Below, piece after piece: positions 31,941-39,748 of a stretch of DNA of 64,000 nucleotides. How positions within the stretch are numbered: position 1 is the first letter of the stretch; each line of letters starts with the position of its first letter. A model generated the notes under the pieces. The model saw only the letters and a program-made list of their open reading frames with translations. It ran no database searches and was not told where the DNA came from. Source of the DNA: Mitsuokella multacida DSM 20544 (lineage in GTDB: Bacteria; Bacillota; Negativicutes; Selenomonadales; Selenomonadaceae); the NCBI RefSeq assembly GCF_000155955.1, contig NZ_GG697142.2, positions 485,325 through 549,324 on the forward strand, read 5' to 3'. A program made the position numbers and the translations under genes.

Positions 31941-33101
31941 ATGGAAGCTTTTACTTTTTCGTATCCGACGAAGAATTACTTTGGTCAGGGCGCGGCGCAT
32001 AAGGCACTCGCCGAGGAACTGCCGAAGTACGGCAAGCATGTCCTGCTGGCCTATGGCGGCGGCAGCGTCAAGCGCAATGGCATCTATGACGAGCTCCTGG
32101 CCATTCTCAAGGAACAGGGCAAGGAAGTCACGGAGTTTGCGGGCATCATGAGCAATCCGACGTATCGCAAAGTGCAGGAGGGGGCTCGTCTTGTACGGGA
32201 ACATAAAATTGACCTCATCCTGGCAGTCGGCGGCGGCAGCGTCTCGGACTGCTGCAAGGCCGTGTCGGCACAGGCCGCGCTCGAGGAGGACCTCTACGAC
32301 TACGAGTACGCGAAGCACAAGGTGCCGACGGCTGGCGTGCCGATGGGCGTCATCGTCACGGCTTCGGGCACGGGCAGCGAGCAGAATGCCGGCGCTGTCA
32401 TCACCTACGAGGAGAAGAATTGGAAGGGCCCGCTCTGGGGCACGGCGGCTTCGTTTGCTGTGCTCGACCCGTACTACACGAAGACTGTGCCGATGCGACA
32501 GGTCATCTCGGGCGCCTTCGACACGCTGAGTCACTGCCTCGAGACGTACCTCGGCACGCCGCGCGAACCGAACCTCTCGGATGTGATGAATGAGTCGGTC
32601 ATGCGCTCGGTCATCGAGAACATCCGCAAGGTAAAGGCGGATCCCGAGGACATGCAGGCGCGCTCGGAGCTCATGTGGGCTTCGGCCATGGCGGAGAACG
32701 GCGTGCTGAAACTCGGCAAGGTCACGGACTTCCAGTGCCACATGATCGAGCATCAGCTCGGCGCCTATACGGACTGCAACCATGGCTGCGGCCTGGCCGT
32801 CATCCAGCCGGAGCTCTACCGCCATCTGGCACCGGAGGCTCCTGCGCAGTTTGCCCGCCTTGCGCGCGAGGTCTTTGGCGTCGCAGAGCAGGAGTCGGAA
32901 CTCGCGACGGCATTGGCCGGAGTGGAGAAGTTCGCGGATTTCATCGAGGAGATCGGCCTGCCGACGACGCTCAAGGCGATGGGCATCGAGGACAAGGCCA
33001 TGCTGCATGCGGTCGCTGTGACGAGCATCCGCACGCCGGGCTGCGCCAAGAAGCTCACGGATGAAGAGATCGAGGAAATTCTCTTGCACGTGCTGGGATG
33101 A
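31941..33101 (+). CDS. Iron-containing alcohol dehydrogenase (butanol dehydrogenase-like)
   Basis: This is a 386-residue paralogue of the gene at 16957 (shared LAYGGGSVKRNGIYDELLAI pattern). The cofactor loop is GGGSVSDCCK, then TASGTGSEQNAG. Metal-binding residues lie in GAFDTLSHCLETY and HMIEHQLGAYTDCNHGCG. It probably reduces aldehydes with NAD(P)H. ATAGGAGAG lies upstream of the ATG. The divergent MerR regulator and the 19-bp-spacer promoter indicate induction by a ligand, plausibly an aldehyde. Confidence 0.93.
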   Translation: MEAFTFSYPTKNYFGQGAAHKALAEELPKYGKHVLLAYGGGSVKRNGIYDELLAILKEQGKEVTEFAGIMSNPTYRKVQEGARLVREHKIDLILAVGGGSVSDCCKAVSAQAALEEDLYDYEYAKHKVPTAGVPMGVIVTASGTGSEQNAGAVITYEEKNWKGPLWGTAASFAVLDPYYTKTVPMRQVISGAFDTLSHCLETYLGTPREPNLSDVMNESVMRSVIENIRKVKADPEDMQARSELMWASAMAENGVLKLGKVTDFQCHMIEHQLGAYTDCNHGCGLAVIQPELYRHLAPEAPAQFARLAREVFGVAEQESELATALAGVEKFADFIEEIGLPTTLKAMGIEDKAMLHAVAVTSIRTPGCAKKLTDEEIEEILLHVLG

Positions 33102-33158
33102 GTGTGGCAGTATAGTAGTAGAGAGACCGTGTGAGCAGAATGAGAGGGGAGTAGGACT

Positions 33159-34058
33159 TTGTACAATCCACAGTTGATAACCTTCATGAAAGCGGCGGAG
33201 GAAGGAAGCTTCAGCAAGGCGGCGGAAGCGCTCTTCATCTCGGCGCCGGCCGTCATCAAGCAGATCAACCTGCTGGAGGCACGGCTCAACCTGCGCCTCT
33301 TTGAGCGCACGCATCGCGGCCTGCAGCTGACGAAGGCAGGCGAGTCGCTCTACAGGGATGCGGCGTATCTCGTCCAGTACAGCAAGGACGCCGTAGAGCG
33401 GGCGCGCAAGGCCATGCAGGAGACACAGCAGCTCATCCGCATTGGCATCTCGGTCATGACGCCGACGAATTTCCTGCTGAATCTCTGGCCGAAACTGCAG
33501 GAGGTCAGTCCCGACCTGCAGTTCCAGCTCGTGTCGTTCGAGAACACGCCGGAGAACGCGCGCGAGATCCTCACGCATCTCGGCGCGAACATCGATGTGG
33601 TCGCAGGCGTATTTGACGAGAGTATGTTTCATCTGCAGGGAAAATGTGAGGGCATGGAGCTCCGCCGTGAGCCCTTCTGCATGGCGGTACCACTCAGCCA
33701 TCCGCTGGTGGCCAAAGAGCGGTTGACGCTTTCGGAACTCGAAGATGAAACAATCAATATCATTCAGCCGGGCTGGTCCAAGGTGATGGATGATTTACGT
33801 AAGGATCTTGTCATGAATCATCCAGATATTCATCTGAAGGAATTCCCGTTTTACAATATTGATATGTTCAATCGTTGCGTTAATGAGGGGAGCCTGCTCA
33901 TCGGCGTGCCGGAGTGGAAGGACATCCACCCGCTGATGCGCATGATTCCTGTGGAATGGGACTATGCAATCCCCTTCGGTATCCTGCACGCGCCGCAGCC
34001 CTCGGCGGCTGTGAGCCGGTTCCTTTATGCTGTCCGCAAGGTTTTGTCCAAGGGATGA
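33159..34058 (+). CDS. LysR-family regulator
   Basis: This is a 299-residue LysR protein with a TTG start preceded by GAGGGGAG. Helix-turn-helix: FSKAAEALFISAPAVIKQIN. The effector domain is complete. The LysR remnant at 11822 is its close relative. Its gene lies directly upstream of the first of four similar promoters (34081, 35630, 36742, 36951), each with a dyad near -64 as expected for LysR binding, so it probably controls the CMD, hydrolase and FMN reductase genes that follow. Confidence 0.9.
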   Translation: MYNPQLITFMKAAEEGSFSKAAEALFISAPAVIKQINLLEARLNLRLFERTHRGLQLTKAGESLYRDAAYLVQYSKDAVERARKAMQETQQLIRIGISVMTPTNFLLNLWPKLQEVSPDLQFQLVSFENTPENAREILTHLGANIDVVAGVFDESMFHLQGKCEGMELRREPFCMAVPLSHPLVAKERLTLSELEDETINIIQPGWSKVMDDLRKDLVMNHPDIHLKEFPFYNIDMFNRCVNEGSLLIGVPEWKDIHPLMRMIPVEWDYAIPFGILHAPQPSAAVSRFLYAVRKVLSKG

Positions 34059-34080
34059 GCCCATTCTGTCCGAAAACTAT

Positions 34081-34137
34081 AAGTTAATACTGCCTAACGA
34101 AACGAGACTTCTGCTGAAGCCTCGTTTTCTTTATGAT
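34081..34137 (+). promoter_or_regulatory. Repeated promoter module P1 (CMD gene)
   Basis: An AACT-ATA-AGTT dyad (34076-34086) is followed by TAATACT, TAACGAAACGAGAC, a -35 TTCTGC, 17 bases and TATGAT (34132-34137). The -35 lies inside an inverted repeat (GAG-CTTC to GAAG-CTC). Three related modules follow downstream. Confidence 0.65.
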
Positions 34138-34222
34138 AAAAGCAAGAGATGAGCAAGATATATCGGCTGAAGATGGTCGGGGACAATAGGGAAGGTATTG
34201 GTCATGAGAAAGGATGACAGGC

Positions 34223-35155
34223 ATGAAAAAGAAATGGTGGCATATGATGCTTTTGGGGTTGGCTTCTGCAAGCTTTCTGACGCTCTTGCAGGTTCCGGCA
34301 GAAGCATCGCCGGATAAAGCTTCGACTGGCCTGACAGCTGAGTCGAAACCTGCAGTAGCCGCGGGAGAATCGACGCTTTCTGGCTATAATCGGGGCAGGA
34401 TAGCTCAAGAGAATTACGAGAAGCTTCATGGCAAGGAGGCTTTCCCTTTGGAAAAGACAGATCCTGAGTATGCAGACATGATGAAGAAGTACATCTACGG
34501 GGACATCGCCGAGCAGATGACAATCACGCCGGTCGAGCAGTCGCTCGTCGTGCTCAGCGTGCTGGCGACGAACCAGAACGCGGACCTGCTGCCTCGTGCC
34601 GTCGAGGAGGCGCTGGCGGCCGGCGCAACGCCCTTGCAGATTCGCGAGGCCATCTACCACATCACGCCGTACGTCGGCTTTGCCAAGACGGAGCCTGCCG
34701 TGCGCCAGATGAATGAGGTCTTCCGCCGTCACGGCGTGAAACTGCCGCTTAAAGCGCAGGGCACGACGACGGACGCGGACCGCTTCGAGAAGGGCCTCGC
34801 TTACCAGACGGGCAAGTATGGGGAGCGCATCACCGAGATGCGCGCGAACACGCCGGCGTACGAGAAGCACCTGCAGGATGACCTCTCGGCTTTCTGCTTC
34901 GGCGACATCTACACGCGCGGCACTTTTGGCCACAAGGAGCGCGAGATGCTGACGGTCGCGGCCATCGGCACGCTCGGCATCGAGGCGCAGTTCCGCAGCC
35001 ACGTCAACGGCACGCTCGCGGCCGGCGCGACGAAAGAGGAAGTCATCGGCATCATCACGGCGATGAACCCCTACGTCGGCTTCCCGCGCACGCTCTGGAT
35101 GCTCCAGATCGCCAACGGTTGTTTCGCGGCAGCCGCGCAGGCCAAAGCCCAATAA
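34223..35155 (+). CDS. Exported two-domain carboxymuconolactone decarboxylase-like protein
   Basis: This is a 310-residue protein. A signal peptide ends near AEAS (about residue 28). Two CMD repeats follow: one around VEQSLVVLSVLATNQNADLL to YHITPYVGFAK, and one around KEREMLTVAAIGTLGIEAQF to MNPYVGFPR. No CxxC is present. It resembles the tandem CMD proteins often found near cupins. The ATG at 34223 is preceded by AAAGGATGA. It is the first gene after module P1 and is followed by a cupin pseudogene. Confidence 0.88.
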   Translation: MKKKWWHMMLLGLASASFLTLLQVPAEASPDKASTGLTAESKPAVAAGESTLSGYNRGRIAQENYEKLHGKEAFPLEKTDPEYADMMKKYIYGDIAEQMTITPVEQSLVVLSVLATNQNADLLPRAVEEALAAGATPLQIREAIYHITPYVGFAKTEPAVRQMNEVFRRHGVKLPLKAQGTTTDADRFEKGLAYQTGKYGERITEMRANTPAYEKHLQDDLSAFCFGDIYTRGTFGHKEREMLTVAAIGTLGIEAQFRSHVNGTLAAGATKEEVIGIITAMNPYVGFPRTLWMLQIANGCFAAAAQAKAQ

Positions 35156-35230
35156 GCGCCTATCCCGCACACAGTTGATGCAGGTTCACGATATTACCAA
35201 TCCGAGCTGAACAGAAAGGAAAGATTCCCC

Positions 35231-35592
35231 ATGAAACTGAAACAGAGACGTTTTCTCGCGGCCCTCACGGCCATGGTGACCGGCGGCCTCATGACCATGT
35301 CCCTCCATGCCATGCTAGTCGAAGCGGCTGCCGTCCAGGACTCCATCAAGGACGCGCCGCAGCAGGCGACGGGCATCGCGTTCATTACCAGATTTACCAG
35401 ATCTGGGGCGAGGCCCCGCACGAACTCCGTCCCGGCATGACCGTCACCATCCCTGCCGGGATCAAGCACTGGCACGGCGCAGCCCCCCGCAGCATGCTCT
35501 AGCATATCTCCATCATGGAATCCGTCCCCAAGATCACAACCGAGTGGCTGGAAGAAGTCAATCCTGCAGATTACGAAGCATTGAACCCATGA
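35231..35592 (+). pseudogene. Exported cupin pseudogene
   Basis: A good signal-peptide frame (MKLKQRRFLAALTAMVTGGL) loses its register at a 9-bp tandem repeat TTACCAGAT (35388-35405). A frame with the cupin end follows: YQIWGEAPHELRPGMTVTIP, KHWHGAAP, then TAG where the relative at 1154 has Gln before HLSI, and a normal C-terminus. The first metal motif is missing. At least three lesions show it is dead. Confidence 0.88.
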
Positions 35593-35629
35593 TGCCCCCT
35601 GTAATCATCGGTTCTCACTTGTAATCACA

Positions 35630-35685
35630 GGTTTATACAGACTAACGAAACGAGACTTCTGCCGGAGTCTCGTTTTCTTTATCAT
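35630..35685 (+). promoter_or_regulatory. Repeated promoter module P2 (hydrolase gene)
   Basis: AATCACAGGTT and TATACA are followed by TAACGAAACGAGAC, -35 TTCTGC, 17 bases and TATCAT (35680-35685). A second half-conserved AATCATCGGTT lies 20 bases upstream. The inverted repeat CGAGACT/AGTCTCG spans the -35. Confidence 0.65.
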
Positions 35686-35748
35686 GAGAATCGAGGAAAC
35701 CACTGTGTTGCCGTAAGTGAGGCAGAATACAAATAAGATATAGAAAGA

Positions 35749-36733
35749 ATGAGTATGCTTATGAGACAGATGAATGCAAGAGCAATCAACGAGACTAGCC
35801 CAGTAAAGCCCGTCAGGCCGGCCGTCAAGATGCGGCAGGTACGCAAGGCGCTGTTCACGGGCAGCACACCGCTGCGCGAGGTCATCCATGCGCCGTACTT
35901 CAAACCGTTCGGGCGGCTGCTGTTCCCGACGACGTGGCCGATACCGCGGCAGGCGACGCTGTCGGACCTGCGCGCGTTCCTGCCGTGGTATTCGGAGATA
36001 CGGACGAAGACGAGCATCGAGGTGCTGACGGCACTCTACGGGGACGCGAAGAGCGGGGAGACCATCTTCTATCCCATCTACACGGAGGCGGAGCAGGCCG
36101 AGATGCCGGCCAAGCGGGACACGGGCCTGTTCTTCTTCCGCAGCCGTGCGCCGAAACGCCACCGCACGGCGGTCTGCAGTGCAGGCGGCGGCTTTGTTTA
36201 CGTCGGCGCCATCCACGACAGCTTCCCGCACGCGCTGGCGCTCTCGCGGCGCGGCTACGATGCCTTTGCGCTGATCTACCGGCCCGGTGCCAAGACGGCC
36301 TGTGAGGACCTGGCCCGCGCGCTGGCTTTCCTCTTCGCGCACGAGCAGGAGCTCGGCATCTCGATGGAAGGGTACTCGCTCTGGGGCGGCTCGGCCGGCG
36401 CGCGCATGTCGGCCTGGCTCAGCGACTACGGCACGGGCGCCTTTGGCGAGCGAGCGCGCCTTGCCGCGCCCGGCGGCCGTCGTGCTGCAGTACACGGGCC
36501 TCAGTGAGGTCACGGGGCGCGAGGTCCCGACGTACAGTTGCGTCGGCGACGAGGACCCGATTGCCGACTGCCACACCGTGCAGAGCCGCATCGATGCCCT
36601 GCGTGCGGGCGGCGTTCCCGCAGAGCTCGAGATTTTCCCAGGACTCGCGCACGGTTTCGGACTCGGCAATGGCACAGTCGCCGAGGGCTGGCTGGACCGT
36701 GCCGTCGCCTTCTGGGAGGCACAGCTCGGGTGA
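35749..36733 (+). pseudogene. Alpha/beta hydrolase with frameshift
   Basis: Frame 1 (35749-36507) encodes an esterase/acetyl-hydrolase-like protein: AGGGFVYVGAIHDSFP (oxyanion region), the nucleophile elbow WGGSAGARM, and the following helix. Near 36455-36470 the frame is lost, and frame 2 continues with PRPAAVVLQYTG, VGDEDPIA (acid) and GLAHGFGLG (histidine) to 36733. A single base change would rejoin the halves. The catalytic Ser and His are in different frames, so no active enzyme is made as read. Confidence 0.82.
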
Positions 36734-36741
36734 TAACAGTT

Positions 36742-36797
36742 GGTTCAAACTGCCTAACTGATGGAGCCTTCTGCGAGGCCGCGTGGGTGGCTATAAT
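36742..36797 (+). promoter_or_regulatory. Repeated promoter module P4 (degenerate)
   Basis: A TTGGTTCAAACTGCCTAAC box, -35 TTCTGC, 17 bases and TATAAT (36792-36797). Spacing is the same as in the other modules, and the inverted repeat is kept as GCCT/AGGC although the bases differ. It precedes a short remnant, so its gene is lost. Confidence 0.55.
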
Positions 36798-36833
36798 ACA
36801 GTCATCGAGAGAAATGATGCGAAAGCATAGATA

Positions 36834-36893
36834 ACGACGGCGGTGTCGGTTGTCACTATGCCGCTCGTGGCCTGGATCGTTGGCATCGGCTGA
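36834..36893 (+). pseudogene. Possible transporter C-terminal remnant
   Basis: A 19-residue hydrophobic tail TTAVSVVTMPLVAWIVGIG and stop resembles the last helix of an auxin-efflux-type carrier. Too short to be sure. The rest of the 36734-37101 gap holds only modules P4 and P3. Confidence 0.3.
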
Positions 36894-36950
36894 TGCCACT
36901 TCCTCATAAATTCCCAGTATCTACCTGTAGTAACCAGTAGTTTCTGCCGA

Positions 36951-37014
36951 TAACCGCTGGTTCATACTCATTAACGAAACGAGACTTCTGCCGGAGTCTC
37001 GTTTTTCCTATAAT
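36951..37014 (+). promoter_or_regulatory. Repeated promoter module P3 (FMN reductase operon)
   Basis: AACC-GCT-GGTT (36952-36962), TAACGAAACGAGAC, -35 TTCTGC (36986-36991), 17 bases, TATAAT (37009-37014). The dyad centre lies about 64 bases before the expected transcription start. The inverted repeat CGAGACT/AGTCTCG spans the -35. Confidence 0.65.
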
Positions 37015-37101
37015 GAAGACAGTTGAGGGATGGCGGGGCGGCCGATCCTCTGCAGACGATAAGCAAAGAATCGACAAGATTTCGATAGGAGATGTTTGGA
37101 T

Positions 37102-37548
37102 ATGAAAATCTTATTTATCAATGGCAGCCCGAACCGCGAGGGCAATACGGCAAATCTGGCAAAGGCACTGCTCACCGGCCACGAATACGAGACGCTGATG
37201 CTGACGGACTACCGCATCAACGTCTACGGGCAGGAGCTGCCGAGTGACCAGCTCGAGGAAGTCCTAGCGAAGATCCGCGAGGCAGACGTGCTCGTCATCG
37301 GCTCACCGGTCTACTGGCACAACATCTGCGGCTCGGTGCGCACGCTGCTCGACCGCTTCTACGGCCCCGTTGCCGAGGGCAGCCTGCACGGCAAGTGCTT
37401 CTTCCTGTTCCAGGGCGCCGCTCCGGAAAAGTGGATGCTCGAAGCCGGTGACTACACGATGAAGCGCTTCGCCTCGATGTACGGCTATGCATATGGAGGC
37501 ATGGCCACGAACCGCCGCGAAGCCGAGCAACTGGCACAGAAGCTTTGA
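37102..37548 (+). CDS. NAD(P)H-dependent FMN reductase/flavodoxin-fold protein
   Basis: This is a 148-residue flavodoxin-fold oxidoreductase. FMN phosphate loop INGSPNREGNTANLAKAL (about 5-22), flavin loop IGSPVYWHNICGSV. The cysteine in NICG follows the family; no 4Fe-4S motif is present. It is cytoplasmic. ATAGGAG lies upstream of ATG 37102. It is the first gene after module P3; the exported hydrolase at 37578, the aldo/keto reductases and DUF362 follow in the same direction. Confidence 0.88.
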   Translation: MKILFINGSPNREGNTANLAKALLTGHEYETLMLTDYRINVYGQELPSDQLEEVLAKIREADVLVIGSPVYWHNICGSVRTLLDRFYGPVAEGSLHGKCFFLFQGAAPEKWMLEAGDYTMKRFASMYGYAYGGMATNRREAEQLAQKL

Positions 37549-37577
37549 GGCGTGGCTGGAGAGAAAGGAGTCTTTTG

Positions 37578-38678
37578 ATGAAACCGATGAACTATTGGAA
37601 GAAAGCAGCGGTAGCCCTGATGCTCGCGGGTTTTGGCAGCTTCGGCTTCTCGTATCAGCCGGCCTCTGCCATGCAGCATCCGGTGACGATTGAGGACCAG
37701 GGCAGTTTCATGGCTGGCGGCAAGACGGTGACGGCACCGGGCACGTATGACGGCACGAAGCCGACGGACTTCGCCGGCGAGACGCTGCATGGCGATCACG
37801 CTTACGTGTTCTACCAGAAGCCGGTCAAGGCCAAGAAGACGAGCATGGTCTTCCTGCACGGCTACGGCCAGTCGGGCAAGACCTGGGAGACGACGCCGGA
37901 CGGGCGCGATGGCTTCCAGAATATTTTCCTTGAGAAGGGGTACAAGACGTACGTCGTGGATGAACCGGGCCGCGGCAAGGCCGGCCGCCGCACGACCCCG
38001 GGCACGGTCTCGGCACAGCCGGATGACCAGCTCTGGTTCAACACGTTCCGCATCGGCGAGTGGCCGGATACGTACGACAATGTCGCAGTGCCGCGCACCA
38101 AGGAAGCCGAGGAGCAGTTCTTCCATGCGATGACGCCGGATACGGCGCCGTTTGACCAGCAGGTCGTCGCCGATGCGATGACGGCTGTCATGGATAAGGC
38201 CGGTGACGGCGTGCTCGTCACGCATTCGGCTGGCGGCGCCCCTGGCTGGCTGACGGGCATCCAGTCGGAGCACGTCAAGGGCATCATTTCGCTGGAGCCG
38301 GGTGCGTTCCCGTTCCCGAAGGGACAGGCGCCGGCCGTCGAGAAGACGACGAGCCCATTCCCGGCCACGCCGATGGAAGTCTCGATGGAAGACTTCCTGA
38401 AGCTGACGAAGATCCCGACGGTCATCTACTTTGGCGACAACATCCCGAAGGGAGATACGCCGGTCGCGAACTGGGGCCAGGACAACTGGCGCGTGCGCTG
38501 GAATCTCGCCAAGAAGTGGGAGACTGTCATGCGCTCCTACGGCGCGGATGTCAGCGTCGTCTCGCTGCCGGACATCGGCATCAAGGGCAGCACGCACTTC
38601 ATGATGGCAGACCTCAACAATCGCGAGGTCGCCGATGCAATGGTCAAGTGGATGCACGAACGCAAGCTTGACCGCTGA
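37578..38678 (+). CDS. Exported alpha/beta hydrolase
   Basis: This is a 366-residue protein. A signal peptide ends near PASA (about residue 31). The hydrolase fold is clear: FLHGYGQSGKTWETT (oxyanion loop), the nucleophile elbow THSAGGAPG, and the C-terminal histidine in KGSTHFMMADLNN. Relatives are lipase/esterase-like and of unknown substrate. AAAGGAG lies 9 bases before the ATG. It is the second gene after module P3, followed by an aldo/keto reductase after 41 bases. Confidence 0.88.
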   Translation: MKPMNYWKKAAVALMLAGFGSFGFSYQPASAMQHPVTIEDQGSFMAGGKTVTAPGTYDGTKPTDFAGETLHGDHAYVFYQKPVKAKKTSMVFLHGYGQSGKTWETTPDGRDGFQNIFLEKGYKTYVVDEPGRGKAGRRTTPGTVSAQPDDQLWFNTFRIGEWPDTYDNVAVPRTKEAEEQFFHAMTPDTAPFDQQVVADAMTAVMDKAGDGVLVTHSAGGAPGWLTGIQSEHVKGIISLEPGAFPFPKGQAPAVEKTTSPFPATPMEVSMEDFLKLTKIPTVIYFGDNIPKGDTPVANWGQDNWRVRWNLAKKWETVMRSYGADVSVVSLPDIGIKGSTHFMMADLNNREVADAMVKWMHERKLDR

Positions 38679-38719
38679 GACAATGGTCTTGAAAGAAAGA
38701 GAACAGGAGATTGATATAG

Positions 38720-39709
38720 ATGGAAAAGAGACGTTTGGGACGAAGCAATGTATTCGTCAATCCGGTCGGCCTCGGCTGCATGGGCTTCAGTCATGCGATG
38801 GGCGAGCCGGTCGCGAAGGAGCAGGCTGTCCGCACGCTGCGCGAGGCAGCAGAGGCCGGCTATGATTTCTTCGATACGGCGGAGTGCTATACGGGCGTAT
38901 TGCCGGACGGCTCGACCTCGTACAATGAGGAGCTCGTGGGCAAGGCGCTCCAGGGTATTCGCGACAAAGTCGTCATTGCGACGAAGATGGGCGTTTACCA
39001 CAATGAAGACCGCACGCTCTCGCTCGACAGCAGTCCGACGGCCATCCGCAAGAGCATCGAGGGCAGCCTACGCCGCCTGGGCACGGACTACGTCGACCTC
39101 TACTACCAGCACCGCATCGACCCGAAGGTGGAGCCGGAGGTCGTGGCCGCCACGATGAAAGAGCTCATCAAGGAAGGGAAGATCCGCGCCTGGGGCATCT
39201 CGGAGACGACTGAGGAATACCTGCGCCGTGCGAACGCTGTCTGCCCGGTCACAGCCATCGAGAACCGCTATTCGATGATGGCGCGCTGGCATGAGTCGCT
39301 GTTCCCCGTCTGCGAGGAGCTCGGCATAACGTTCGTCGCGTTCTCGCCGATGGCCAACGGCTTCCTGACGGGCAAGTACTCGCCGAAGACGAAGTTCGAG
39401 GGCAGTCAGGACTACCGCAAGCAGATGCCGCAGTATTCCGAGGAAGGCTACGAGAAGGGCAAGAAGCTCCTCGACTTCCTGACGGGGCTCGCAGAAGAGA
39501 AGAAAGCGACGCTCGGCCAGCTCTCGCTCGCCTGGATGCTCGCCAAGAAGCCGTACATCATCCCCATCCCGGGCTCGCGCAAGCTCAGCCGCCTGAAGGA
39601 GAACCTCGCGGCAGCCGACGTCGAGCTGACGGCGGATGAAGTGGCGCGCATCGACACGGAACTCGATGGAATGGATTTTGAAGTATTTGGCGGCTATGCA
39701 GCAAGATGA
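38720..39709 (+). CDS. Aldo/keto reductase
   Basis: This is a 329-residue cytoplasmic aldo/keto reductase. Catalytic residues: Asp and Tyr in FFDTAECYTG, Lys in IATKMG, His in LYYQHRID. Cofactor end: PIPGSRKLSRLKEN. It resembles the YakC/pyridoxal-reductase-type group. AGGAGATTG lies upstream of the ATG. It is in the operon begun at 37102, between an exported hydrolase and the DUF362 protein. Confidence 0.93.
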   Translation: MEKRRLGRSNVFVNPVGLGCMGFSHAMGEPVAKEQAVRTLREAAEAGYDFFDTAECYTGVLPDGSTSYNEELVGKALQGIRDKVVIATKMGVYHNEDRTLSLDSSPTAIRKSIEGSLRRLGTDYVDLYYQHRIDPKVEPEVVAATMKELIKEGKIRAWGISETTEEYLRRANAVCPVTAIENRYSMMARWHESLFPVCEELGITFVAFSPMANGFLTGKYSPKTKFEGSQDYRKQMPQYSEEGYEKGKKLLDFLTGLAEEKKATLGQLSLAWMLAKKPYIIPIPGSRKLSRLKENLAAADVELTADEVARIDTELDGMDFEVFGGYAAR

Positions 39710-39748
39710 GGAAATAAAGATGCTGGTTGCAGAAAGTGGGTGTTTGTC

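Noticed and set aside
31344-33701. 785-codon minus-strand frame containing the MerR protein
   Set aside because: Only the last 141 codons are MerR; the rest is antisense to Fe-ADH and contains the MerR promoter.
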